This document shows, piece after piece, positions 11,101-17,152 of a stretch of DNA of 47,804 nt; position 1 is the first letter of the stretch, and every line of letters starts with the position of its first letter. The DNA is from an uncultured Opitutales bacterium. Its GTDB lineage: Bacteria > Verrucomicrobiota > Verrucomicrobiia > Opitutales > Intestinicryptomonadaceae. Below the pieces are notes generated by a model. That model saw only the letters and a list, made by a program, of their open reading frames with translations, did not search any database and was not told the origin of the DNA. The stretch is from NCBI GenBank assembly GCA_944389315.1, contig CALXLX010000022.1, positions 1 through 47,804 on the forward strand, read 5' to 3'. The translations under genes and the position numbers were made by a program.

Positions 11101-11618
11101 AACTTCTCCTGCCCGCGCAGATAGGGCTTGCGTTTCTCGTCGGTATCCAAAGATGCGTTGGGGTCCAAACTTGCGTCGGTAGTAAACAATATGGCGTCGC
11201 TCCTTGCAAAGGGGGTTTTTGCTGACAGGGAAACCATGTTTTGCCCCTTGTACAAGTCAGCTTTCCCGAGAAGTTCCCATTTCCATCCGTTAAAGCCGTG
11301 CCTGCCGGAATACTTCGGCAATTCCTTCCCGTTCACCGCCACGGAGAAGAATCTTGTGGAGTGGTTCGAGGAAAAATCGGGCGCGTACGACCATACATAA
11401 TATTCTCCGCCCTCCCGCGCCTCCACGACAGTCGTCGGCTTAAAGGAGCTTATATACACGGACAATATGCGCCTGTTCAGGTCAAAAACCCTGTTCCAAT
11501 CGGCGGGATCGGCAAAGTCTATGCTGTTTATTATAAATGTTTCCGCAGCTCGGCAAACCGGCAGGCCGCACGCCATAGACGCGCATAAAAAAAGCGTTTT
11601 TATAATATATTTAAGCAT
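8136..11618 (-). CDS. Large exported protein of unassigned family (paralogue 4, first of the array; putative glycan-active enzyme)
   Basis: 1160 residues, promoter-proximal member of the minus-strand array. Signal peptide MLKYIIKTLFLCASMACG followed by LPVCRA. The N-terminal CBM-like domain is the most diverged of the four (NSIDFADPADW). The middle keeps REAYGVSFSDAVCNIAAYL and YPYWWALPDIYEITG. The core keeps GLGIEQ, PSWSAEMLR, FSRHAIIGRYSNFLGYY, YYHHAPCHFAQS and FPYVRSQGYFWFTDRIYG; the C-terminus keeps FRIRSPFGKDS. His in GIEQH is replaced (GIEQPCTY), so that residue is unlikely to be catalytic across the family, whereas His of SRHAIIGRY and the HH..xxHF block remain invariant. Divergently oriented from cutA. 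No PEP-CTERM tail, so the product is probably periplasmic or released. A polysaccharide lyase or hydrolase is inferred from fold hints and the hexuronate operon in the same window. Confidence 0.9.
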   Translation of the reverse strand: MLKYIIKTLFLCASMACGLPVCRAAETFIINSIDFADPADWNRVFDLNRRILSVYISSFKPTTVVEAREGGEYYVWSYAPDFSSNHSTRFFSVAVNGKELPKYSGRHGFNGWKWELLGKADLYKGQNMVSLSAKTPFARSDAILFTTDASLDPNASLDTDEKRKPYLRGQEKFEVSYKSDLDNLQPMGKASESGKIEVQNGVLRLVFSKVSSGQENGFYSMQAEVFDGKKWVRLPDFSDELLVLFSSDKDPQISERHYFPSWRNPKHIPTARVGGREEKLDIMNINPFSAGNAEVLRAEKIVPMPSGKGVHILYSGGARAKISLMDAAGAFKFEISKTVEKDAFYSFCYEGFFTSDKGFFERSLLPPLYQNRRIMDVPKLVSENFSSQPAVMLQSAESGAQVTRALAADPEKLPFGEWSKGEGGRYGLSLANHKNSLQTVLFNPLLGGSGSFKKAGEKLEASWYGICVAGDWRKAFDILNTKIFTAPDTLREAYGVSFSDAVCNIAAYLKNDEASGWSDVYKARTQIEARNTGTQAAPLAEIELALLTGDEDAYWNFSLPTIEFTLSRKFRNFSPDAKGSLYGRTMDISGDYYASLYALTGFKNEFLKSYFTDENGHMQAYPFGYPKWMKDTIPEWSVYFGIYLATPYDALRDKAVRLCDDWLKDISSRRDLAEPNMSAFVNYAMYPYWWALPDIYEITGKREYLDAALEGAYFSASALWNFPTPPSGDFQIYKDGAVEGIYNYWWRGTERYRLGFLENKAEVEKLISSGELKDRLPHRNLYLMEPKTVPAEKVSRVGLGIEQPCTYLSKDTNFRNICMPSWSAEMLRAARLSKDAPIIEKFSRHAIIGRYSNFLGYYVLDYTDCMHDEDYPYVGPDITTFYYHHAPCHFAQSVDYLIEQISCASEGRISFPYVRSQGYFWFTDRIYGLPAGGRVFGDSGARPLLDKSAVRAGDPKISVVLARSGNSLWAILLNDSSKGRFADLKFDLSSKAMAGISGAAPVFIYDYTGKIVSKTRLDAESMRVPIQAGRVAAVRIAAPQDPVYSVAEKLPPLPAADAFVKSDSAPEGWGTFRAFRIRSPFGKDSLYAFFEDGFDKKDFLAELQIISPKGEVVSATQYPFEFSAYPFGPYEDISFRFVISKDRKEIFRSDVFRFKAAGRK

Positions 11619-11642
11619 GGCAGAAAAATTTTTCTACTTTCG

Positions 11643-11717
11643 GGGGCAAAATGCCCCAGAAACATTCAAGAATTGGTTCCGTTAGGTTTTTAGGCATATT
11701 CTCCGACAAACGGTTTG
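11643..11717. promoter_or_regulatory. Divergent intergenic region with two palindromes (candidate operators)
   Basis: Between the exported-protein array (minus) and cutA (plus). GGGGCA-AAA-TGCCCC lies at 11643-11657, and CAAAC-G-GTTTG at 11707-11717. The second resembles the CAAACGTTTG core upstream of the LacI-type gene but has one extra central base. On the minus strand it falls inside a weak TTGAAG-17-GAATAT promoter-like pair for the array. Binding by any regulator is inferred only. Confidence 0.3.
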
Positions 11718-11739
11718 CCTTCAAGATAAAAACTCCAAT

Positions 11740-12102
11740 ATGATGTCCAATATGAAAAAATCGGCCGACATAGTAGAAGTATCCCAACGTGATCCGGAGC
11801 TTGTAGTTCTTTCGACAGCACCCGACAGGAATTGCGCCGAAAGAATAGCGGAAGCATTAGTTAGGGAAAATCTCGTCTCGTGCGCGCAAGTCGGAGGGGA
11901 GATAAAATCCTTCTACGTCTGGGAGGGAAAGTTTTTTGCTGAAACCGAGGTAAAAATCAGCCTTAAGCTTTTGAAGAGCAGGCAAGAAGATGCCTTCAAG
12001 CGTTTTCAATCCCTGCACCCCTACGAATGTCCCCAGTGGGTTTCCCTGAAAGCGGACAGCCTTTCTGAAGACTACGCGCGCTGGCTTCACGGCGCCCTAT
12101 AA
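11740..12102 (+). CDS. cutA: CutA1 divalent-cation tolerance protein
   Basis: 120 residues, close to the usual 105-115 for CutA once the N-terminal lead is discounted. Family landmarks are present: a first strand VVLSTAPDRNCAERIA, the LVSCAQVGG turn, the SFYVWEGKFFAETEVKISLK block (Trp-Glu-Gly-Lys and a Glu-Lys strand), and HPYECPQWVSL near the C-terminus. CutA proteins are stable cytoplasmic trimers with a ferredoxin-like fold, linked to copper and other divalent-ion tolerance, with unclear biochemistry. Three in-frame ATGs (11740, 11743, 11752) are possible; the last gives the length nearest the family norm. Stands alone, divergent from the exported-protein array and 92 bp upstream of the next plus-strand run. 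Confidence 0.9.
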   Translation: MMSNMKKSADIVEVSQRDPELVVLSTAPDRNCAERIAEALVRENLVSCAQVGGEIKSFYVWEGKFFAETEVKISLKLLKSRQEDAFKRFQSLHPYECPQWVSLKADSLSEDYARWLHGAL

Positions 12103-12194
12103 AAAATTTTCCATTTAGAGCGCCATTTCCCGAGTCCGCGCATTTTTAATGGTTGAAATGCCGCGGGGCAGTATAAAAAATACCCGTAATTTAT

Positions 12195-13613
12195 ATGCAT
12201 ATGAAAAGACACATACTTTTGCCGTTTCTCGCATTGTTCGCAAGTCTCGGAGCGCTATGGTCGCAGGAGGCTTCAAACATGCAGGAAATGTTCAAGGAGC
12301 GCTCAAAGTGCACGGTGCTGGTCGAATATATAATACAGGCGGAGGAAAACCGCGAAAAGATATCCGTACAGGCCATTGCCGTTGACGACAAGGGAACATT
12401 CATTCTGCCTGAAAATTCAATTCCCGAAGACTTGCCGCCAAAGATGCTAAAGGACTTCAAAGTCTATACGCCCCAACATCCTTCCGATGGGGAAAAATGC
12501 GTCTATTTAGGCTCCGACAAGCTCTACAAGTTCCATTTTGTCAGGACGGAAAACGGCAAGCTTCCCGAGGGGACAAAACCTTTTACGGAGTTTCAAACCG
12601 CGCCCATACAACTTACCCAGCCGCTATGGGGAATAATAGTAATGAAGGAGTATTTCTCCTTCGACACGGCCTATATGCGCTCTTACGTTTCCTATATAAA
12701 CAAGGGGCCATTTGATGTCGCGCTGACTTTTGACGGCATATCTGGCAACGGCGGCCCGGTATTTGACATGCAGGGGCGTTTTGTCGGCATGGCCTCGGGG
12801 AATATGGTTGATTTTAAAACCTTGCTTCTTCCCAACGAAAAGGCGATTCCGGTTGCGCTCAAAGACGAATGGGGGAGCAACTCCGTAGTTGCCGAAAGAT
12901 ATATTAAAGAGGCCTTGAAGCTCATACCAAAATCTCCGGAAGGAGATGCCGTATCGTCGTTGGGAATTACCGATTCCATGCCGATAAAAAGGGAGGTTGC
13001 AAAGTTTCTCGGCCTTAAGGAAGACGAGAGCGGCATAGTCATAGGCGACATTATTAAAGGCTCTGCGGCGGAAAAGGCAGGGTTAAAGAAGGGCGACCTC
13101 ATCGTAGGGTTTGACTCGCGCAGGTACAAAGTCACAAGGCAGGAATACGCCGTAAGCGTTATGTTATCTTTCGACATACTGCGCAAAGCTCCGGGCGAGA
13201 AGGCGGTCTTAAGCGTGATAAAAGCCGGGGAGAACGAAATCAAGGAGGTGGAAGTCGTATTCGACAAATCCCCCAAGACTGTAGCCCAGGCGCAGACCCA
13301 ATACTTCAAGCGCCTCGGGTTCTCCGTGCGCGAGTTTGTCTTTGACGACGCCACCATAAGAAGAATACTGCGCTACGACGAGGAAGGCGCCGTAGTCCGC
13401 TGGGTAAAGCCGAACAGCCCCGCCGCAAGCGCGCTTCCGAAAGAAGTCTTTGCGGGCGGCAGAATCAAAAAGATAAACTCCTCCCCCGTAAAGAATTACA
13501 AGGAGGCGGTAGAAATGCTTGAAAAAATCGATAAGGATAAATCGGCAAAAGAGCTTGTGCTTGTGTTAGAAGGCATAAACGAGACGAGCGTATCGAGGAT
13601 AAAACTTGACTAA
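12195..13613 (+). CDS. Exported HtrA-like PDZ protein with degenerate protease domain
   Basis: 472 residues. Starts at ATG 12195, or at ATG 12201, which gives MKRHILLPFLALFASLGALW, a clean signal peptide. Residues about 30-220 look like a trypsin-like fold: AIAVDDKGTFILPENSI aligns with the strand that carries the catalytic His in HtrA, and SGNGGPVFD (residues 183-191) aligns with the GNSGGP nucleophile loop. Neither His nor Ser is kept (Asn185 stands at the Ser position), so peptidase activity is unlikely. Two PDZ domains follow, about 240-330 (GSAAEKAGLKKGDLIVGF) and 375-460 (AGGRIKKINSSPVKNYKEAV). It begins the packed TonB-system run; DUF3450 starts 8 bp after its stop. Likely a periplasmic peptide-binding scaffold (inference). 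Confidence 0.8.
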   Translation: MHMKRHILLPFLALFASLGALWSQEASNMQEMFKERSKCTVLVEYIIQAEENREKISVQAIAVDDKGTFILPENSIPEDLPPKMLKDFKVYTPQHPSDGEKCVYLGSDKLYKFHFVRTENGKLPEGTKPFTEFQTAPIQLTQPLWGIIVMKEYFSFDTAYMRSYVSYINKGPFDVALTFDGISGNGGPVFDMQGRFVGMASGNMVDFKTLLLPNEKAIPVALKDEWGSNSVVAERYIKEALKLIPKSPEGDAVSSLGITDSMPIKREVAKFLGLKEDESGIVIGDIIKGSAAEKAGLKKGDLIVGFDSRRYKVTRQEYAVSVMLSFDILRKAPGEKAVLSVIKAGENEIKEVEVVFDKSPKTVAQAQTQYFKRLGFSVREFVFDDATIRRILRYDEEGAVVRWVKPNSPAASALPKEVFAGGRIKKINSSPVKNYKEAVEMLEKIDKDKSAKELVLVLEGINETSVSRIKLD

Positions 13614-13620
13614 TTTCACC

Positions 13621-14229
13621 ATGGGAAAAATCAATTGCGCCATATTGCTGTTTTTAGCGGCATATCCGCTCTGCGCGCAGACAGAAGCGCCTTCGCAGGC
13701 TATAGAAAGCGCGAGGGAAAGCCTTGCCGGGCGCATAGAGCTGATGAAGAGCAAGGAAGCCTTTGAGGCCGAAAAAGACGCTTTAGAATCTGCGGTTAAA
13801 GCTCTCGAGGAGAGGAACTCCGCCGTGAAGGCAAAAACGGCGGAGCTTCAAAAGAATGCCGAGAACATACGGGCCCAAGCAAAAAGCCTGACCGGGGAAA
13901 TCTCTAAAAAGCAGGAAGCACTAAACAGATTCGAAGCCGAGCTTGAAAACAGGCGGGCGGAGTTGAAAAAACGCATATCAAACCGTCCGGAATTTGCCGA
14001 AGCGGCCGCGGGCATAATTTCTAAGTTAGACGCCGTCTATGCAAATTCTGCGGGCAATCCCGCAAAAAAGCTCAGAGCCCTGTACGCGGCTTTGGACTCT
14101 CTATTGGCGGCGGATTCATGCATAGTCGATGACGGCAAATCCGTAGCATACGGGCTCTGCGTTAAAATCGACAAAAGCAGCAAAACCTACTTGGGTCCCA
14201 AAAAGACGGAAGAAAGCAGCGGCAAATGA
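13621..14229 (+). CDS. DUF3450-type periplasmic coiled-coil protein of a TonB/TtpC system
   Basis: I chose ATG 13621 over the upstream in-frame TTG at 13606 because it gives a signal peptide (MGKINCAILLFLAAYPLCAQ) and does not overlap the previous stop. About 202 residues. Residues about 40-130 are a continuous charged coiled coil (SKEAFEAEKDALESAVKALE and following heptads). The C-terminal part has LRALYAALDSLLAADSCIVDDGKS, fitting DUF3450 proteins. Members of that family are known as the first gene of DUF3450-TtpC-ExbB-ExbD-TonB-TPR clusters; the same order is seen here. The stop overlaps the next start (ATGA at 14226). Probably a periplasmic partner of the TtpC-like protein. Confidence 0.75.
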   Translation: MGKINCAILLFLAAYPLCAQTEAPSQAIESARESLAGRIELMKSKEAFEAEKDALESAVKALEERNSAVKAKTAELQKNAENIRAQAKSLTGEISKKQEALNRFEAELENRRAELKKRISNRPEFAEAAAGIISKLDAVYANSAGNPAKKLRALYAALDSLLAADSCIVDDGKSVAYGLCVKIDKSSKTYLGPKKTEESSGK

Positions 14230-15524
14230 AAAAAACCTTAAAAATAGCTTTTGCACTCTTATTTTTCTGCTTGGGCTCGTTTACGCTCTCGGCCAGCCAG
14301 AACAAATTGCCGGCGGAGAGTCTGCCCTCAACTACGGCCTCAGACTGCAGCCTAGCAGAAGAAAAAATCCGGATAAAAGGCCTCTTCGGGCGCATAGAGG
14401 CTCTCGAGGCTGAATTGAACAAGAACATCGCCGAATTGAAAAAGGCCGAAGCAACCCTGCCCTCCGCCGAAGCGCTGTCGGCCGAAAATGCCTTTTTGGA
14501 TTCCGTAAACGCCGAAATATTAAAGGCTGTATCCGCCTTCGAGAATGTGGGCACAGGAAGAACTCCTTACAAATACACGCTCGACATGGAGGATTCCACA
14601 AAGATTGCCCTCTCCGCTGCGGACAGGGCCTTTCACCTAATATTTTTCCCCCGGAGCCCCCGCAGCCTGACGGTGGAAATTCCTTCTGCCAACGGCGGGG
14701 TTAAACGCCTCGAGGGGTTATCTGCGCGAATAGGGCCGGTAATGTATTTCCACTGCGGACGAACCGGCGAGGCGTTCGCATTTGCCCCGGCCGACGCGAA
14801 GAGGATATCGTCGGTATTCGGGACTTCCGAATCGGAATGGATATCGGAGTATTTCTCCGGGCGCGCCAAGGAGCTTCCGCCGCCCTTTCTGTTAGAGGAA
14901 AACCCGAAGAACCTTGCGCAGATGTCCGTTTGGGAGCGTATTGAGGCTGGCGGCATATGGATGGCGCCCATTCTGGTTTTCGGATTTCTCGCGCTGTTCA
15001 TAGCGGCGGTAAAATCGGTTAAGGTCATAGCCATAAGGCGCGCTCCGGAAGATGCGGCCGAAAAGATATCATCACTTCTCGAAAGCGGGGATGCAGACGC
15101 CGCATTGAAAGCCGCAAAGAACGCTCCGCAGCCGTACTCAGCAATGCTAATATCCCTTGTTAGGCGCTTCAAAAACGGCGCGACCGCCATGGAGGAGAGC
15201 GCCTACGAGCACATGCTTATAGAGGGAGGCCGCCTGCACAAGGGCTTGGGCCTCATATCCATAACCGCGACGGTCGCTCCGCTGTTGGGCTTACTGGGCA
15301 CTGTGACGGGAATAATAAAGACCTTCGGGAACATATCGGAGTTCGGCACGGGAAACGCCGGGCTGATGAGCCGCGGCATAGGCGAGGCCCTTATAACGAC
15401 GGAATTCGGCCTCATAGTGGCCATTCCCGCCTTTGTCGTGCACGCTCTATTAAGCAGGAAGATAAAGGCGGTGCTCGCCGATATGGAAAAGCTTGCTTCC
15501 GGAATCTTAAACGCCGCAAAATGA
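14226..15524 (+). CDS. TtpC-like MotA/TolQ/ExbB proton-channel protein with periplasmic coiled coil
   Basis: 432 residues, about twice the length of ordinary ExbB. Signal peptide at 1-23 (MKKTLKIAFALLFFCLGSF), periplasmic coiled coil about 45-105, an extracytoplasmic globular part to about 235, then three membrane segments: about 240-262 (WMAPILVFGFLALFIAAV), 342-367 (ITATVAPLLGLLGTVTGII) and 388-410 (ALITTEFGLIVAIPAFVV). The last two carry the TolQ/ExbB signatures (APLLGLLGTVxGxI and GEALITTxxGL). In Vibrio, TtpC is required with ExbB2/ExbD2 for TonB2-dependent uptake (established for that family). Overlaps the next gene by ATGA. Likely carries proton-motive energy to the neighbouring TonB. 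Confidence 0.85.
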   Translation: MKKTLKIAFALLFFCLGSFTLSASQNKLPAESLPSTTASDCSLAEEKIRIKGLFGRIEALEAELNKNIAELKKAEATLPSAEALSAENAFLDSVNAEILKAVSAFENVGTGRTPYKYTLDMEDSTKIALSAADRAFHLIFFPRSPRSLTVEIPSANGGVKRLEGLSARIGPVMYFHCGRTGEAFAFAPADAKRISSVFGTSESEWISEYFSGRAKELPPPFLLEENPKNLAQMSVWERIEAGGIWMAPILVFGFLALFIAAVKSVKVIAIRRAPEDAAEKISSLLESGDADAALKAAKNAPQPYSAMLISLVRRFKNGATAMEESAYEHMLIEGGRLHKGLGLISITATVAPLLGLLGTVTGIIKTFGNISEFGTGNAGLMSRGIGEALITTEFGLIVAIPAFVVHALLSRKIKAVLADMEKLASGILNAAK

Positions 15525-16084
15525 GTTTATACCTTCAAAACTTCGCGGAATTTTTCAAAGCAGGCGGGCCTTTGATGATACCGCTTTGCGCGCTTTCGGT
15601 GTACATATATTACGCCGGTTTTGGGATGTACTTCAGGCTTGCCCCCTACGCGAGGATATGCTCCGACGCAAACGAGTTCAAGAGGGAGTTCGGCAAGGTT
15701 CTGGAAATGGAGACCAAAGAAGGCGCGCCAATGGAGCTGAGGCTCAAGAGCGGCTTTGGCATAGTGCGCGCGCGCATGCTAACGGGGGTTGACAGGCGCC
15801 TGAAAATGTTAAAGAGCCTTTCCGCGGCGGCCCCGCTCTTGGGGCTTCTGGGAACGGTGTCGGGAATGATGATTTGCATAGGCGCCTCCGCGGAAGGCGG
15901 GTCGGAAAGCCTCGTTGCGGAAGGCATATCAAAGGCCCTGATAACCACGCAGACGGGGCTTTGCATAGCAATACCGGCAATGGTTCTGGCGCTTGCGGTG
16001 CAGTCGAGGGTGCAGAATATCCTTACGGAGTTGATGCGCCTGGAAAATTCAATGCTTGAAAGCGAGGCGAAACATGGCTCTTAG
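15521..16084 (+). CDS. exbB: ExbB/TolQ-type proton channel subunit
   Basis: 187 residues with three membrane segments: about 14-36 (GGPLMIPLCALSVYIYYAGF), 94-117 (AAPLLGLLGTVSGMMICIG) and 136-158 (ALITTQTGLCIAIPAMVLAL). APLLGLLGTVSGM and SKALITTQTGL are the conserved ExbB/TolQ segments lining the proton path. Shorter than E. coli ExbB (about 244), in keeping with the small ExbB2-type subunits found next to TtpC. Begins in the ATGA overlap with the TtpC-like gene and overlaps the exbD start by 11 bp, suggesting translational coupling of fixed-ratio subunits. Confidence 0.9.
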   Translation: MSLYLQNFAEFFKAGGPLMIPLCALSVYIYYAGFGMYFRLAPYARICSDANEFKREFGKVLEMETKEGAPMELRLKSGFGIVRARMLTGVDRRLKMLKSLSAAAPLLGLLGTVSGMMICIGASAEGGSESLVAEGISKALITTQTGLCIAIPAMVLALAVQSRVQNILTELMRLENSMLESEAKHGS

Positions 16085-16481
16085 AACCCCGAATTTCGAC
16101 GGCGGAAACGATTCCGACATAAACATCTCTCCGCTTATAGACGTAATATTCATTCTGCTGATATTTTTTATAGTCACCATGTCCTTTTCGGAAAACCGCG
16201 CCATGAAGGTTGAAAAGCCGGTTTCGTCTCAGGCTGAAAAGCTTGACAACGCCCCCGTGAAGGTGGGCATAGACAAGGACGGGGCGCTCGCGGTTGACGG
16301 GCGGGCGGCATCAATGGAGTCAATCGGCAGAACTTTTGCCATGCGCTCAAAGCTGGGAGACTTCGACGTGATAATAGAGGCGCATGCCGACGTGCCGATT
16401 CAAACCCTCGTAGAGGTGATGGACTGCGCAAAAGCCAATGGCGCAAAGAAAACCTACATAGCCGCAAGGAAAATTCCGTGA
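16074..16481 (+). CDS. exbD: ExbD/TolR-type biopolymer transport protein
   Basis: 135 residues from ATG 16074; an in-frame TTG at 16056 is less likely because the ATG gives the usual short cytoplasmic N-terminus. Layout is classic ExbD: DINISPLIDVIFILLIFFIV, in which the Asp of LIDV is the proton-carrying residue in the single membrane helix, then a periplasmic domain ending in IEAHADVPIQTLVEVMDCAK, the ExbD/TolR motif with a preserved Ala-Asp. Overlaps exbB upstream and shares GTGA with tonB downstream. Confidence 0.92.
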   Translation: MALRTPNFDGGNDSDINISPLIDVIFILLIFFIVTMSFSENRAMKVEKPVSSQAEKLDNAPVKVGIDKDGALAVDGRAASMESIGRTFAMRSKLGDFDVIIEAHADVPIQTLVEVMDCAKANGAKKTYIAARKIP

Positions 16482-17152
16482 ACAGGTTCTTTCAAAGCTC
16501 CGCCCAAAAGCGCTCCGCAGAATTGAAAAGCGCGCTGTGCGCAATATGCGCAACTTTTGCGGTTCTTGCGGTTCTGCCCTCGGGCAACATGTCGGAAGGC
16601 GCCAGCCGCGCCGATACGGACAAGGTGGAGCTTCTCCCGCTTCCGGACAAGGCCGATGCGGCTGCAAATACAGCGGCTTCTACGGAAAATCCCGCGGTCG
16701 GGAATCTCTCGGCGGCCTTGCCGGATTTAAACTACCCGCAAGCCGGCTTCCCTGCAGAATCCGCCCTACCCTTCAGCGAGATTGCGCTTTCTTCGGAGCG
16801 CTCGTTTGCCCCGCAGATAAGCGGCTTGGGGGAATTCCGCCAGGAGGCTGCCGCTGTTGAAACTTTTGATTTCGGGCTTCTCGACAAAATTCCCCGCCGC
16901 CTATCAAAAGTCAGGATAAACTATCCCGCGGAAATGCTAAGGCGCGGTTTGGAGGGCGAGGTAAAGTTGTCCGTAATAATAGACAAAGACGGCACTGCTC
17001 GCGTCGAGAAAGTTCTCAGCGCAACCGCTCCCGCGTTTGAAAAGAGCGCTCTCGATGCCACGAAGGGCCTTTTGTACGAAGTTCCAACTAAGGGCGGAAA
17101 ACCCGTCAGGGCGAGGTTTACGCTGCCCATACCTTTTAGGATTTCAAAATGA
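16478..17152 (+). CDS. tonB: TonB energy transducer
   Basis: 224 residues, starting at GTG 16478 inside the exbD stop (GTGA). One N-terminal membrane anchor (about 19-36, ALCAICATFAVLAVL), a periplasmic linker, then a C-terminal TonB domain about 143-222: INYPAEMLRRGLEGEVKLSV, IDKDGTARVEKVLSA and PVRARFTLPIPF, the usual Y-P...GxVxVxFxIxxxGxV pattern. The linker is acidic/Ser-rich and lacks the long Pro-Glu/Pro-Lys repeats of enteric TonB. Serves outer-membrane TonB-dependent receptors, none of which lies in this window. The stop overlaps the TPR gene by ATGA. Confidence 0.88.
   Translation: MNRFFQSSAQKRSAELKSALCAICATFAVLAVLPSGNMSEGASRADTDKVELLPLPDKADAAANTAASTENPAVGNLSAALPDLNYPQAGFPAESALPFSEIALSSERSFAPQISGLGEFRQEAAAVETFDFGLLDKIPRRLSKVRINYPAEMLRRGLEGEVKLSVIIDKDGTARVEKVLSATAPAFEKSALDATKGLLYEVPTKGGKPVRARFTLPIPFRISK

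Noticed and set aside
13606..13620. TTG start for the DUF3450 gene
   Set aside because: ATG 13621 gives a clean signal peptide and avoids overlap with the preceding stop.
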